NCBI GenBank assembly: GCA_964484065.1
Contig: CAZAEW010000018.1
Location: forward strand, 1-64,000
Source: JAEVLT01 sp964484065
GTDB taxonomy: Bacteria > Bacillota > Bacilli > Bacillales > Cytobacillaceae
DNA length: 64,000 nt
Reading direction: 5' to 3'
The translations under genes were made by a program, and so were the position numbers. The notes under the pieces are model-generated. The model saw only the letters and a list, made by a program, of their open reading frames with translations, made no database searches and was not told where the DNA came from. Position 1 is the stretch's first letter, and each line of letters opens with the position of its first letter. Positions 9,433-16,971 of this stretch are shown piece by piece.

Positions 9433-9488
9433 AAATCAAAAAGTTGAAAAAGGTAAAAACAACATGCTGGTGGTGCAACTTCTTGTAA
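9429..9488 (+). CDS. Putative 19-residue CWWC peptide
   Basis: The reading frame encodes MKIKKLKKVKTTCWWCNFL. It starts in a 4-nt ATGA overlap with the HD-GYP gene, and an excellent ribosome site GGAGGTG lies about 7 bases upstream inside that gene. The N-terminal half is a run of Lys and hydrophobic residues; the C-terminal half is a compact core with Thr-Thr, two Cys flanking two Trp, then Asn-Phe-Leu. The next gene is a PqqD-domain M50 membrane protease, the kind of enzyme that matures ribosomally made peptides. A leader-plus-core precursor is therefore plausible. I do not recognise the family; no modifying radical SAM or cyclodehydratase gene is adjacent. A hairpin terminator follows. Confidence 0.5.
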   Translation: MKIKKLKKVKTTCWWCNFL

Positions 9489-9505
9489 AAATCTTTGGAA
9501 TAGTA

Positions 9506-9545
9506 AGGGATGCTTGCTTTATGCTTAGCATCCCTATTTAATTTT
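9506..9545 (+). terminator. Hairpin after the CWWC peptide gene
   Basis: AGGGATGCT (9506-9514) pairs with AGCATCCCT (9527-9535), loop of 12, then a T-rich but interrupted tail. It may be a terminator or attenuator that sets the ratio of peptide to downstream protease. Confidence 0.6.
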
Positions 9546-9571
9546 ACAAATAAAAAAACAAGGGTGTTATT

Positions 9572-10759
9572 ATGCAGCTCAGGACCACATCTAACCTAAA
9601 ATTGATTCCGCTTACGATTCGCAAGGATCAAAAGAATTTTATTGTTGAGGATCCGGCTTCGGGCGAGTTCTACGAAATGCCAGAGATCTGTATTGACGCT
9701 ATCAAACTGATCCAAGACGGTGTATCCTTAGGAGAAATTGAAGAACAACTGACAATCAAATATCCTGACGAGGACGTAAACCTGCTGGAGTTTTCCGGGC
9801 AATTGCTTGAAGCGGGACTTGTTGAAGAGATCGATGGACTTAAAATCGAGTTAGCGAAGAAAAATCAGCAGGTACCTGGATTTCAGTGGATCCCTCAAAA
9901 AGTAGGAAAGGTGTTCTTTAATGACATAACTAAAGTTCTTTATTTACTGCTGTTTCTAGTCAATCTAGCAATTTTCTTCATTCATCCTGAACTATTCCCG
10001 CACTACAAGGACGTTTTTATCTCTAAATACATGCTATTCAACATCCCGGCATGGCTGCTTATTACCTTCGTTTTCGTATTCATCCATGAAATGGGGCATG
10101 TTTTGGCAATCAGATCGTATAATCAGCCGACAAAACTTGAAATCGGTCACCGATTATTTTTGGTTGTCCTTGAAACAGATATGTCATCGGTATGGAAGCT
10201 TCCCTCCAAAGATCGGAACGTATTATACTTAGCTGGACTATGCTTTGATTCAGTCATCCTTTTTTTAGCATTGATGGGACAATTGGCATTTTCACAAGGC
10301 CCGGCGCTGTTTCTCGGCATTTTGCGCATGATTGTCTTAGACACAGTTCTCCGCCTGCTTTACCAGTTATGTATCTATATGAAAACAGATTTATATTATC
10401 TTTTTGAAAATAGCACAGGCTGTTATAACCTTATGGAAAACGCTCAGCAAGCGATCAGAAACCTCCTTTCTCTGAAAAAATCAGGTCCGGACGAAGCGGT
10501 CTTTGAAGATGAGCGAAAAACGGTACTATGGTATTCGATCTTTTATTTTGCCGGTGTGGCTATTTCCATTTCTCTTTATATCCTTTTTTATATTCCGCAA
10601 TTATTTTTTGCGATCAAAAAAATTCTTCCCGGCTTTGAATCATCGATCACCGGTCTGCCGTTTTGGGACTCCGCAGCTTTTACCTTGCAGCTTTTGATTG
10701 GTTTCTTGCTGCTGTTCTACTCCTGGACCAAAAAATACCGAAGAAAAATTGAGTTGTGA
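9572..10759 (+). CDS. PqqD-like / M50 membrane metallopeptidase fusion
   Basis: A 395-residue protein. About residues 1-95 resemble a PqqD-type peptide-binding (RiPP recognition) wing: a strand-rich start, then helices ending LLEFSGQLLEAGLVEEID. From about 110 on the protein is membrane embedded, with the zinc-protease motif HEMGH at 172-176 in the second helix and a later LAGLCFDS segment in the position of the third metal ligand of M50 (site-2 protease) enzymes. This architecture matches the putative peptide zinc metalloproteases linked to ribosomal peptide maturation (YydH type). The only nearby peptide candidate is the CWWC reading frame upstream. A weak AAGGGTG ribosome site precedes the ATG. 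Base composition is slightly more GC-rich than the two genes upstream. Confidence 0.85.
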   Translation: MQLRTTSNLKLIPLTIRKDQKNFIVEDPASGEFYEMPEICIDAIKLIQDGVSLGEIEEQLTIKYPDEDVNLLEFSGQLLEAGLVEEIDGLKIELAKKNQQVPGFQWIPQKVGKVFFNDITKVLYLLLFLVNLAIFFIHPELFPHYKDVFISKYMLFNIPAWLLITFVFVFIHEMGHVLAIRSYNQPTKLEIGHRLFLVVLETDMSSVWKLPSKDRNVLYLAGLCFDSVILFLALMGQLAFSQGPALFLGILRMIVLDTVLRLLYQLCIYMKTDLYYLFENSTGCYNLMENAQQAIRNLLSLKKSGPDEAVFEDERKTVLWYSIFYFAGVAISISLYILFYIPQLFFAIKKILPGFESSITGLPFWDSAAFTLQLLIGFLLLFYSWTKKYRRKIEL

Positions 10760-10788
10760 CAAATTTTTGTACAAAAATAAAAGATATC

Positions 10789-10822
10789 GGGGGATTTCCC
10801 CCTCATGATGGGGGAGTTCCCC
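10789..10822 (+). promoter_or_regulatory. Two NreC-box-like palindromes
   Basis: GGGG-ATTT-CCCC (10790-10801) and GGGG-AGTT-CCCC (10811-10822) have centres exactly 21 bp apart. The staphylococcal NreC site is a GC-rich palindrome described as TAGGG-N4-CCCTA, which shares the GGG-N4-CCC core and spacing. A NarL/NreC-type regulator is encoded 6 kb downstream in the next gene cluster. The two boxes can also fold as one long stem with each other (ATCGGGG ... CCCCGAT), so an RNA role cannot be excluded. Confidence 0.6.
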
Positions 10823-10830
10823 GATACAGA

Positions 10831-10888
10831 TAACACTGCTGTTTTTCATAAAATGGATTTATGAAAAACGATAGTGTTATTTTTTTTG
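10831..10888 (+). terminator. Strong hairpin with T-run directly in front of the oxidoreductase operon
   Basis: TAACACT (10831-10837) plus GTTTTTCATAAA (10841-10852) pair with TTTATGAAAAAC (10858-10869) plus AGTGTTA (10873-10879), and eight T residues follow. The T-run touches the ribosome site GAGGAGG of the next gene. It can end transcription from the protease gene, or act as an attenuator for the operon. A CATAAA at 10848 inside it could be a -10 placing the NreC-like boxes near -43 and -64. Confidence 0.8.
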
Positions 10889-10902
10889 AGGAGGAACTTT
10901 CG

Positions 10903-11985
10903 ATGCAGGCAAAAACTTCATCACAGCAAAAACCGGGGCATACAATCAACGATGCGTTTGCATCGCACTTTGCCAAGTCCATGTTTTTATCGATTGCCGG
11001 GCTTGCCATATTAACGTTTATCGGAACAAGAATGTTTACACACATCGACTTGAATTTATACGGATATATGGTCGGAACGATTGTGTTTCTCGGCGGATTC
11101 TTTTACCGGTTCATCGCGTGGGGGGAAAGACCACCCACCAAAATTATTATTAAAAAAGGTTTAAAGCTGTTATTTCGAAAAAACACAGCGAAAACTTCCG
11201 TTAATCATTTAGCGATTTATAACTTTATTTGGAATCGCGGAATCTACCGCTGGACGCAGCATATCCTGATCGGCTGGGGCTGCATTTTATCCTGCTTCGT
11301 GACATTCCCGCTCGTATTTGGCTGGATGTACTTTACGATGGATGACAACGGTTATTACACAGTTGTCGCTTTAGGTATGAACCTGATGAAGGTAAAAGCA
11401 GACGGGATCTTGGCCTTCTTCTTTTACAATGCATTGAATATTACGGCTGTTATGGTGATTGCAGGCGTCAGCATGGCATTATACCGCCGCATCAAAAACC
11501 TTCAGGCCAGAGCAGAACAAAAGTTTATGTATGATTTCCTTCCATTATATATGCTGTTATTTGTTTCCACTACCGGTTTGTTATTAACGTTTATGAATGT
11601 TGTCATGCATGGCTACGGTCAGCCAGTAATGTCACTGATTCATCAGTTTGCCGTTATTGTAACGCTCGTCTATCTTCCATTTGGAAAACTGGCTCATATT
11701 CCATTCCGTCCAATGAGCGTTTTGGCAAGAAACTATCGCGAACATTACGGAGAACAAAATCTGAAAAAATGCAAAGTGTGCGGGGACCACTTTGTTTCAG
11801 TGGAACAATCCAATGATGTCATCGGTGTTCTCAGTACGAATGATATTGATTTTAAAATGAATGAAGGCTTCCATCTAGCGGAATTATGCCTTCCGTGCCG
11901 CAGAAAATACCGGATTTCGAGATTCTCAGGAATTCCTACTCACGAGATAAAGGTCAAGGAGGCAAACCAGAATGCAAAGGGATAA
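10903..11985 (+). CDS. Membrane cytochrome b-like subunit of a molybdenum oxidoreductase
   Basis: The ATG at 10903 (360 residues) is preferred to an upstream in-frame ATG at 10861, because GAGGAGG stands 8 bases before it and the upstream start lies in a terminator stem. The protein has about six hydrophobic helices with His residues in membrane context (RWTQHILIGWG, MHGYGQPVMSLIHQFA, FGKLAHIPF) that could bind haem b, resembling NarI/DsrM-type quinol-oxidising subunits. The soluble C-terminus carries two CxxC pairs (CKVCGDHF and CLPCRRKY), a possible zinc or iron-sulfur site. It overlaps the catalytic subunit by 14 nt. It probably passes quinol electrons to the iron-sulfur and Mo subunits; haem binding is inferred. 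Confidence 0.78.
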   Translation: MQAKTSSQQKPGHTINDAFASHFAKSMFLSIAGLAILTFIGTRMFTHIDLNLYGYMVGTIVFLGGFFYRFIAWGERPPTKIIIKKGLKLLFRKNTAKTSVNHLAIYNFIWNRGIYRWTQHILIGWGCILSCFVTFPLVFGWMYFTMDDNGYYTVVALGMNLMKVKADGILAFFFYNALNITAVMVIAGVSMALYRRIKNLQARAEQKFMYDFLPLYMLLFVSTTGLLLTFMNVVMHGYGQPVMSLIHQFAVIVTLVYLPFGKLAHIPFRPMSVLARNYREHYGEQNLKKCKVCGDHFVSVEQSNDVIGVLSTNDIDFKMNEGFHLAELCLPCRRKYRISRFSGIPTHEIKVKEANQNAKG

Positions 11986-14140
11986 GTTTTTTAGAGAAAT
12001 TGAAAACGTCGTCCATCCGAATGAGACGCTTGTGAAAACCCATTGTTCCTATTGCGGAATGCAGTGCGGAATGAACCTGCGGGTCAATACATTAACAAAC
12101 AAAATTGTCGGGGTCGAGCCTCGCTATGAATGGCCGGTCAACGTCGGCAAGATGTGTCCGAAAGGGGTAACCGCTTATCAGCAAACGAATCATCCTGATC
12201 GTATCTTAAAACCTTTAATCCGGGATGATGCTTCCTTAAAAGGAACAACAAAAGGGTTCCGTGAAGCAAGCTGGGAAGAAGCTTACGATTTGATTGCGAA
12301 AAAATTCACCGAATTGCAAACGAACTACGGTAAAGATTCACTTTCTGTTTTTAGCGGTGTTTCCATGACCAATGAAAAATGTTATTTAACAGGAAAGTTT
12401 GCAAGGGTTGCAATGCAAACCCGCTATATCGACTATAACGGACGCTTCTGTATGTCAAGTGCAGCCGGCGGTTTCCTCCGTTCCTTTGGAGTCGACCGAG
12501 GGTCAACGCTTCCTTGGACAGACATTCATGAAACAGACTGCTTATTCATCGCTGGCAGCAACACAGCAGAGTGCCATCCTACTTCGATGTTCCGTGTTTG
12601 GCATGTGCAGGAACGCGGGGGTTACTTGATTGTAGCGGACCCGCGTGAAACTCCGATCGCCCTCCGTGCGGATGTTCACTTAGATCTGAGACCAGGAACT
12701 GACTTAGCCCTTGCTAACGGCATTTTAAATCTATTGATTCAAAATGGCCATGTGGATGAAGAATTCGTTAAAAATCATACAAGTGGCTTTGAAGAAACAA
12801 AAGAACTTGTAAAACAATTTACACCGGAATATACGAGTGAGTTAACCGGCGTTGCTAAGGAAAAAATTATTCGCGCAGCTGAGATCTACGGGAAAGCGCC
12901 TAATGCCATCGTCCTGTTTGCCCGCGGCATTGAGCAGCAGCATAAAGGTGTCGATAACGTTTCCGGCTATACAAATATGGCTTTGGTAACCGGAAAAATT
13001 GGGCGTCCGAAAGCAGGCGTTGCCACTTTTACCGGCCAGGGGAATGGCCAGGGCGGCCGCGAGCACGGACAAAAGTCGGACTTGCTGCCGGGTTACCGCA
13101 AACTCACCAATCCAAAGCATGTGGAGGAAGTTTGTCAGGTCTGGGGTATTACTCCGGAAGAAATGCCGCAGCCTGGTGTTTCTGCTTATGAAATGTTTGA
13201 ACTGATGGAGCAAAAAACAATCCGCGCCTTATATTTGCTTTGTTCCAACCCGGCTGTTTCGGCACCGAATCAAAATTTTGTCCGCAAAGCGCTTAAAGGA
13301 CTCGACTTTATGGTTTGCGCCGATTTCTATCTGTCTGAGTCAGCTGAATTTGCAGATGTCGTTCTTCCTACCGTTACATGGTCAGAGGACGAAGGAACGG
13401 TTACAAATCTGGAAGGCCGGATTATTAAAATCAACAAAGCCCAGGAACCGCTTGGCGAATCTAAGCCTGACTGGCAGATTCAAGTGGAGCTTGCTGAAAA
13501 AATGGGCAGAGGCAAGTATTTCTCCCATCTTAAAACAGCAAGAGATGTCGCTGATGAATTCCGTTTAGCCTCCAAAGGCGGCTATGCGGATTACTACGGA
13601 GCTACATGGGATAAAATTGACAAGCAGGATGGCGTATTCTGGCCTTGTAAAGATGAAAGCGACCCGGGTACACCTCATATGTTCTTGGATAAAAAGTTTT
13701 ATCATCCTGATGGAAAAGCAAAAATTTGCGCGCTTCCATATCGTCCTCCTGCAGAGGAGCCGGATGAGACCTATCCGCTCCGCTTAACGACGGGACGGGT
13801 TGTGTTCCACTATTTATCAGGAAACCAAACCAGAAGAATTCAATTTTTACGCGATATGTGTCCGGAACCATATGTAGAGGTTCACCCGGAAACAGCCGCT
13901 AAATACCATATTGAACATGAAGAACGAGTCCGCCTGTTCACTCGAAGAGGTGAGGCAGTTTATAAAGTGAAAATTACGGAAGCCATCCGTAAAGATACCG
14001 TATTTGTTCCTTACCATTTTGGACATGAACAATCTATTAATCTCTTAACCATTCCTGCTCTTGACCCGATTTCAAGAATGCCGGAATTCAAAGCTTGTGC
14101 CGCACAAATTGAAAAACTAGCAGTAAAGAAGGTGCAATAA
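11972..14140 (+). CDS. NapA/NasC-type molybdopterin oxidoreductase, catalytic subunit (putative nitrate reductase)
   Basis: A 722-residue Mo-bisMGD enzyme. An N-terminal 4Fe-4S site is formed by C25, C28, C32 and C62 (HCSYCGMQCG ... KMCPKG). The probable Mo ligand is C160 in RFCMSSAAGGFLRSFG, matching the Cys-ligated Nap/NasC branch, and a GSNTAECHPTSMFR stretch follows as in nitrate reductases. The C-terminal molydop-binding domain ends YHFGHE...DPISRMPEFKACA. No Tat signal is visible, so the enzyme probably faces the cytoplasm. Context: cytochrome b, four-cluster ferredoxin, Rieske protein and a nearby NreABC-like regulatory cluster. Nitrate is the favoured substrate, but other oxyanions or formate-type chemistry cannot be excluded. 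Ribosome site AAGGAGG. Confidence 0.88.
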   Translation: MQRDKFFREIENVVHPNETLVKTHCSYCGMQCGMNLRVNTLTNKIVGVEPRYEWPVNVGKMCPKGVTAYQQTNHPDRILKPLIRDDASLKGTTKGFREASWEEAYDLIAKKFTELQTNYGKDSLSVFSGVSMTNEKCYLTGKFARVAMQTRYIDYNGRFCMSSAAGGFLRSFGVDRGSTLPWTDIHETDCLFIAGSNTAECHPTSMFRVWHVQERGGYLIVADPRETPIALRADVHLDLRPGTDLALANGILNLLIQNGHVDEEFVKNHTSGFEETKELVKQFTPEYTSELTGVAKEKIIRAAEIYGKAPNAIVLFARGIEQQHKGVDNVSGYTNMALVTGKIGRPKAGVATFTGQGNGQGGREHGQKSDLLPGYRKLTNPKHVEEVCQVWGITPEEMPQPGVSAYEMFELMEQKTIRALYLLCSNPAVSAPNQNFVRKALKGLDFMVCADFYLSESAEFADVVLPTVTWSEDEGTVTNLEGRIIKINKAQEPLGESKPDWQIQVELAEKMGRGKYFSHLKTARDVADEFRLASKGGYADYYGATWDKIDKQDGVFWPCKDESDPGTPHMFLDKKFYHPDGKAKICALPYRPPAEEPDETYPLRLTTGRVVFHYLSGNQTRRIQFLRDMCPEPYVEVHPETAAKYHIEHEERVRLFTRRGEAVYKVKITEAIRKDTVFVPYHFGHEQSINLLTIPALDPISRMPEFKACAAQIEKLAVKKVQ

Positions 14141-14704
14141 ATGAAAAAGAGGCTGTATTTAGAACTTGAAAACTGCATTGGCTGCCGCTCTTGTTTAGCG
14201 GCCTGCACGCAGTGCGGAGGCCATGAGCAGCGCAACCGCAACTATGTGTATGATGTTAACCCGCTTGTGAATCGGCAGACGATGCCTCTTATGTGCCTTC
14301 ATTGCGTCAACCCTGCCTGCGCGCGCAGCTGTCCGGCCCAGGCGATTCAAATCCACGAAACAGGTGCCGTTCTTTCGGCCCTTGTGGAAAAATGCATCGG
14401 CTGTCAAAACTGCACGATTGCCTGCCCGTACGGTATTCCGAAATTTGATACCGAGCAGAATCTCATGTATAAGTGTGACTTGTGCATTGACCGCTCGAAG
14501 GACGGAATTCCGCCGATGTGCGCGAGCGTCTGCCCGTCTAACACCTTGCAATGGCTGACAGATGAAGAAATTGAAGCGAAACAAAAACAATTTAATCGTC
14601 TTGATAATGGCAAATGGGTTACGAGCATGCCTTACTTGGAAAATGAAACAAATGTTAGAGTGAATCTCCCTGGGATCCTTCAGGGCGTCACAAAATTGTT
14701 CTAG
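14141..14704 (+). CDS. Four-cluster ferredoxin-like electron transfer subunit
   Basis: A 187-residue 4Fe-4S protein of the NrfC/DmsB/HycB type. Cys groups CIGCRSCLAACTQC, CLHCVNPACARSC, CIGCQNCTIACP and CDLCIDR...CASVCP give four cubane sites. It lacks a signal peptide, consistent with the cytoplasmic catalytic subunit. It starts immediately after the catalytic subunit stop (ATG after AATAA), so it is in the same operon. It would relay electrons from the membrane cytochrome and Rieske protein to the Mo subunit, or the reverse. Confidence 0.9.
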   Translation: MKKRLYLELENCIGCRSCLAACTQCGGHEQRNRNYVYDVNPLVNRQTMPLMCLHCVNPACARSCPAQAIQIHETGAVLSALVEKCIGCQNCTIACPYGIPKFDTEQNLMYKCDLCIDRSKDGIPPMCASVCPSNTLQWLTDEEIEAKQKQFNRLDNGKWVTSMPYLENETNVRVNLPGILQGVTKLF

Positions 14705-14715
14705 GAGGGATTAAG

Positions 14716-15240
14716 ATGACCGATAAAAATAATAAAATCCCGTTTAACGAAGATAACTACACCCATAATATCAATCGAAACAATGAACGCAAGCTGGACC
14801 GCCGCGGCTTTATGAAAACCCTCGTTGGTGCAGCAGGAGTTTTTGCGATCTCCTCCCTGCCATGGGGGGCGGTTGCTGCAAAAGAATTAGCCGGTTTAAC
14901 GAATAAATCTTACCCAAAAAAGAAAATAACCGATGTGAAATCCATCGCTGTAGGAGATGCTGTCGACTTTGCGTTTCCAGGCGAGCATGACAGCGCCATC
15001 TTGATTCGGCTTTCCGAGAATAAATATGTCGCTTATCAAAATGCGTGCACGCATTTGCGCTGTCCTGTTTTTTGGGAAAAAGAGAAAGAAGAGATGCTCT
15101 GCCCGTGTCATCACGGCAAATTTGATGTAAAAACAGGCGAGCCGATTGCCGGACCGCCGAGACGTCCGCTTCCGGAAATCCAAGTGAAGGTAGATAATGG
15201 CGCCGTTTATGCGGTGAGGGTGAATCGATATGAAGCGTAG
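14716..15240 (+). CDS. Tat-dependent Rieske [2Fe-2S] protein
   Basis: A 174-residue protein. The N-terminus has a twin-arginine signal (DRRGFMK, R29-R30) followed by a hydrophobic anchor (LVGAAGVFAISSLPWGAVAA). The Rieske motifs are CTHLRCP and CPCHHGKFD, with spacing as in QcrA-type proteins; the GPPRRPLPE loop follows. The cluster would face outside while the Mo subunit stays inside, so it may pair with the membrane cytochrome in a bc-like quinol reaction. It overlaps the next small gene by 11 nt. Ribosome site AGGAGGGA. Confidence 0.9.
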   Translation: MTDKNNKIPFNEDNYTHNINRNNERKLDRRGFMKTLVGAAGVFAISSLPWGAVAAKELAGLTNKSYPKKKITDVKSIAVGDAVDFAFPGEHDSAILIRLSENKYVAYQNACTHLRCPVFWEKEKEEMLCPCHHGKFDVKTGEPIAGPPRRPLPEIQVKVDNGAVYAVRVNRYEA

Positions 15241-15439
15241 CTATGTAAATGTCGGACTGTTATTAGCCATATTAATGTTAAATATCATCTTTACGCAGTA
15301 CATGGTGCATCAGTATTTTTTTGAGCATTTTAGCAATTCGCTGATTGCTGCGGTTATCAATATTCTTTTGTTCGGAGCCGCATTTGTGATTTATAAGATG
15401 GATCAAAAGGCAATGAAGGGTGCCGGCCATGATGAATAG
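15230..15439 (+). CDS. Small membrane protein of the oxidoreductase operon
   Basis: A 69-residue protein with two predicted transmembrane helices (about 8-27 and 38-58) and a short charged tail. It overlaps the Rieske gene upstream and the next gene downstream, with a GAGGGTG ribosome site, so coexpression is near certain. No family is recognised. It could be a small assembly or anchoring subunit of the membrane complex. Confidence 0.75.
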   Translation: MKRSYVNVGLLLAILMLNIIFTQYMVHQYFFEHFSNSLIAAVINILLFGAAFVIYKMDQKAMKGAGHDE

Positions 15440-15743
15440 CGAGACGTATCTTGATTTTTGTTTTGTCCGCAAGCATACCGGCAGCTTTTCCTCCGAAATT
15501 GATGGGATACTGGGCCAGCTTTTTCAGGGAAAAAGATTAAATTGGTATCTGGAGGAAAAGATAATAGAGGATGCGGAAATGGTGATCGCGGAAGTAAAAG
15601 GAATGAGTGACTGGGGTTCAGAAGACGAGACCATTCAATTCCTTGAAGACCATGCAGCCGCCGAATTTTGGGATTACCTGCTAGGCTACAAAATGTTTAT
15701 CTACCCTAATACGAGAGGGTGTACGAGCTGTGGAACCCATTGA
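15429..15743 (+). CDS. Hypothetical protein with C-terminal CTSCGTH motif
   Basis: A 104-residue soluble acidic protein starting at the ATG at 15429 (or 15432), in preference to the GTG at 15420, because AAGGG lies about 9 bases before it. It overlaps both neighbours. Most of it is helical and acidic (SDWGSEDETIQFLEDHAAAEFWDYLLGY), and it ends in CTSCGTH, a possible metal or cofactor site. By position and size it could be a dedicated chaperone (NapD/NarJ role), but no homology is recognised. Confidence 0.7.
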   Translation: MMNSETYLDFCFVRKHTGSFSSEIDGILGQLFQGKRLNWYLEEKIIEDAEMVIAEVKGMSDWGSEDETIQFLEDHAAAEFWDYLLGYKMFIYPNTRGCTSCGTH

Positions 15744-16014
15744 TATGGAAAAATTTATGCGGTTTATCGGAACACCCGTCGAAATTACGATTCACGATAC
15801 AGAGGGAACAGATCAGGCGCCAGTGGTGAAAAAAAACATCAAAAAAATTCAGCTATGTCCTGATCAGACACATATCCGCTTTTATTTTGATGATGTTTAC
15901 TTTCTTGCTGTGCCGCTTTCAAGTGAGGTTTCTGAAACCAAAACCGAATGGTCCGCCTATGATAAAGAAAGCGGCCTGCAATATTCTTTAAAAAAGGTTC
16001 AGGTCTTTTCATAA
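15730..16014 (+). CDS. Hypothetical protein, last gene of the oxidoreductase operon
   Basis: A 94-residue soluble protein, GTG start at 15730 behind AGAGGGTG, overlapping the previous gene by 14 nt. It appears beta-rich with alternating hydrophobic positions (VEITIHDTEGTDQAP, HIRFYFDDVYFLAVPL). No family recognised. The operon terminator overlaps its last codons. Confidence 0.7.
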   Translation: MEPIDMEKFMRFIGTPVEITIHDTEGTDQAPVVKKNIKKIQLCPDQTHIRFYFDDVYFLAVPLSSEVSETKTEWSAYDKESGLQYSLKKVQVFS

Positions 16015-16030
16015 AAGCCTGCCTTTTTTC
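15992..16030 (+). terminator. Terminator of the oxidoreductase operon
   Basis: AAGG-TT-CAGG pairs with CCTG-C-CCTT across an 18-base loop, followed by six T residues. It overlaps the end of the last gene. Confidence 0.6.
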
Positions 16031-16078
16031 GTTAATAATGGACTTTCGGCTATAACCAAAATGAGGGGGAATTGTTAC

Positions 16079-16200
16079 ATTCGTAGAATTCCTTGTGAAC
16101 TTTGCAGAAATCCTTGTGATATTTGTTGAATTCATTGTGAACTTTGTAGAAATCCTTGTGACATTCGTTGAATTCATTGTGAACTTTGTAGAATTCCCGT
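16079..16200. repeat. 21-bp tandem repeat array
   Basis: The core TTGTGA recurs at 16093, 16114, 16135, 16156 and 16177, exactly 21 bp apart; alternate units are closer to each other, giving a 42-bp super-period. It fills the gap between the oxidoreductase operon and the regulatory operon. A reverse-strand open frame through it (seven-residue repeats) is explained by the period being a multiple of three. Confidence 0.85.
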
Positions 16201-16296
16201 AAATCGGGTTGGAAAATCGGCAAAGATAAGCCAAAATAGGTAAGATAAACAGCACCAATTCATCACAAATGCTTATTTGCAAGGGGGGACCCCGGC

Positions 16297-16971
16297 GTGG
16301 AAAAACAGCCTTTGAACCAAATCAGCTCCTATATCATTCAATCTCAGGAAGAGGAAATTAAACGAATTGCCCTCGAGCTTCATGAGGGCGTTGGACAAAA
16401 CCTTTACAGCGTATTAACCGGACTAAAGGTAATCGAGTCAAGCGTCGTGAAGCCGGAAATGCAACAATACTCCCGTGAAATGGCTCAATTGCTGGAAAAA
16501 ACGATACAAGAGCTGAGGCTTCTTTCGGTCGAATTGCACCCGCCGACACTCGAAACGCTCGGTCTCCTGGCGGCCGTCAAAAGCTATTGCAAACTGTACA
16601 CCTCTACATTCGGCATCATTGTCCATTTAGATTCAACCGGAGCGGAACGTTCTATTCCTGGCAAAAATAATATTGCTGTTTTCCGTGTTTGTCAGGAAGC
16701 CCTTGCAAATATTGCAAAATATGCCGATACATCTAGTGTAAATATTCATTTTTGCTGGACTGATGAGTGTTTAACGGTGTCTATTCAAGATTTTGGAAGC
16801 GGCTTCCAAGCTGACGAACTTTCCGGGGAAAAATCTTTTTCCGGATTGGCAGCAATGAAAGAAAGAATGCTTCTTGCCGGCGGCCATTGTCATATCACTT
16901 CTAAAATAGGTGAAGGAACATCGATTGAACTATCTCTTCCCTTAATAGAAAGGAGAGAACAGCTTGATTAA
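16297..16971 (+). CDS. Minimal NreB/NarX-family histidine kinase (no sensor domain)
   Basis: A 224-residue cytoplasmic kinase with only the catalytic core. The HisKA_3 box is EEEIKRIALELHEGVGQNLYS (acceptor His about residue 29), and HATPase_c motifs follow (CQEALANIAKYAD, DFGSGF). The usual PAS or membrane sensor in front is missing, so input must come from a partner, perhaps the GAF or PAS proteins encoded after it. GTG start after AAGGGGGG. It overlaps the response regulator by 8 nt. Part of a four-gene NreABC-like operon. Confidence 0.88.
   Translation: MEKQPLNQISSYIIQSQEEEIKRIALELHEGVGQNLYSVLTGLKVIESSVVKPEMQQYSREMAQLLEKTIQELRLLSVELHPPTLETLGLLAAVKSYCKLYTSTFGIIVHLDSTGAERSIPGKNNIAVFRVCQEALANIAKYADTSSVNIHFCWTDECLTVSIQDFGSGFQADELSGEKSFSGLAAMKERMLLAGGHCHITSKIGEGTSIELSLPLIERREQLD

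Noticed and set aside
10775..10888. Molybdenum cofactor riboswitch
   Set aside because: The leader has the right context but not the conserved Moco-RNA core; the GGGG-N4-CCCC boxes fit protein sites better.
15839..16282. Minus-strand frame with NSTNVTR-like seven-residue repeats
   Set aside because: Produced by the 21-bp repeat; it also lies opposite the last operon gene and has no start signal.
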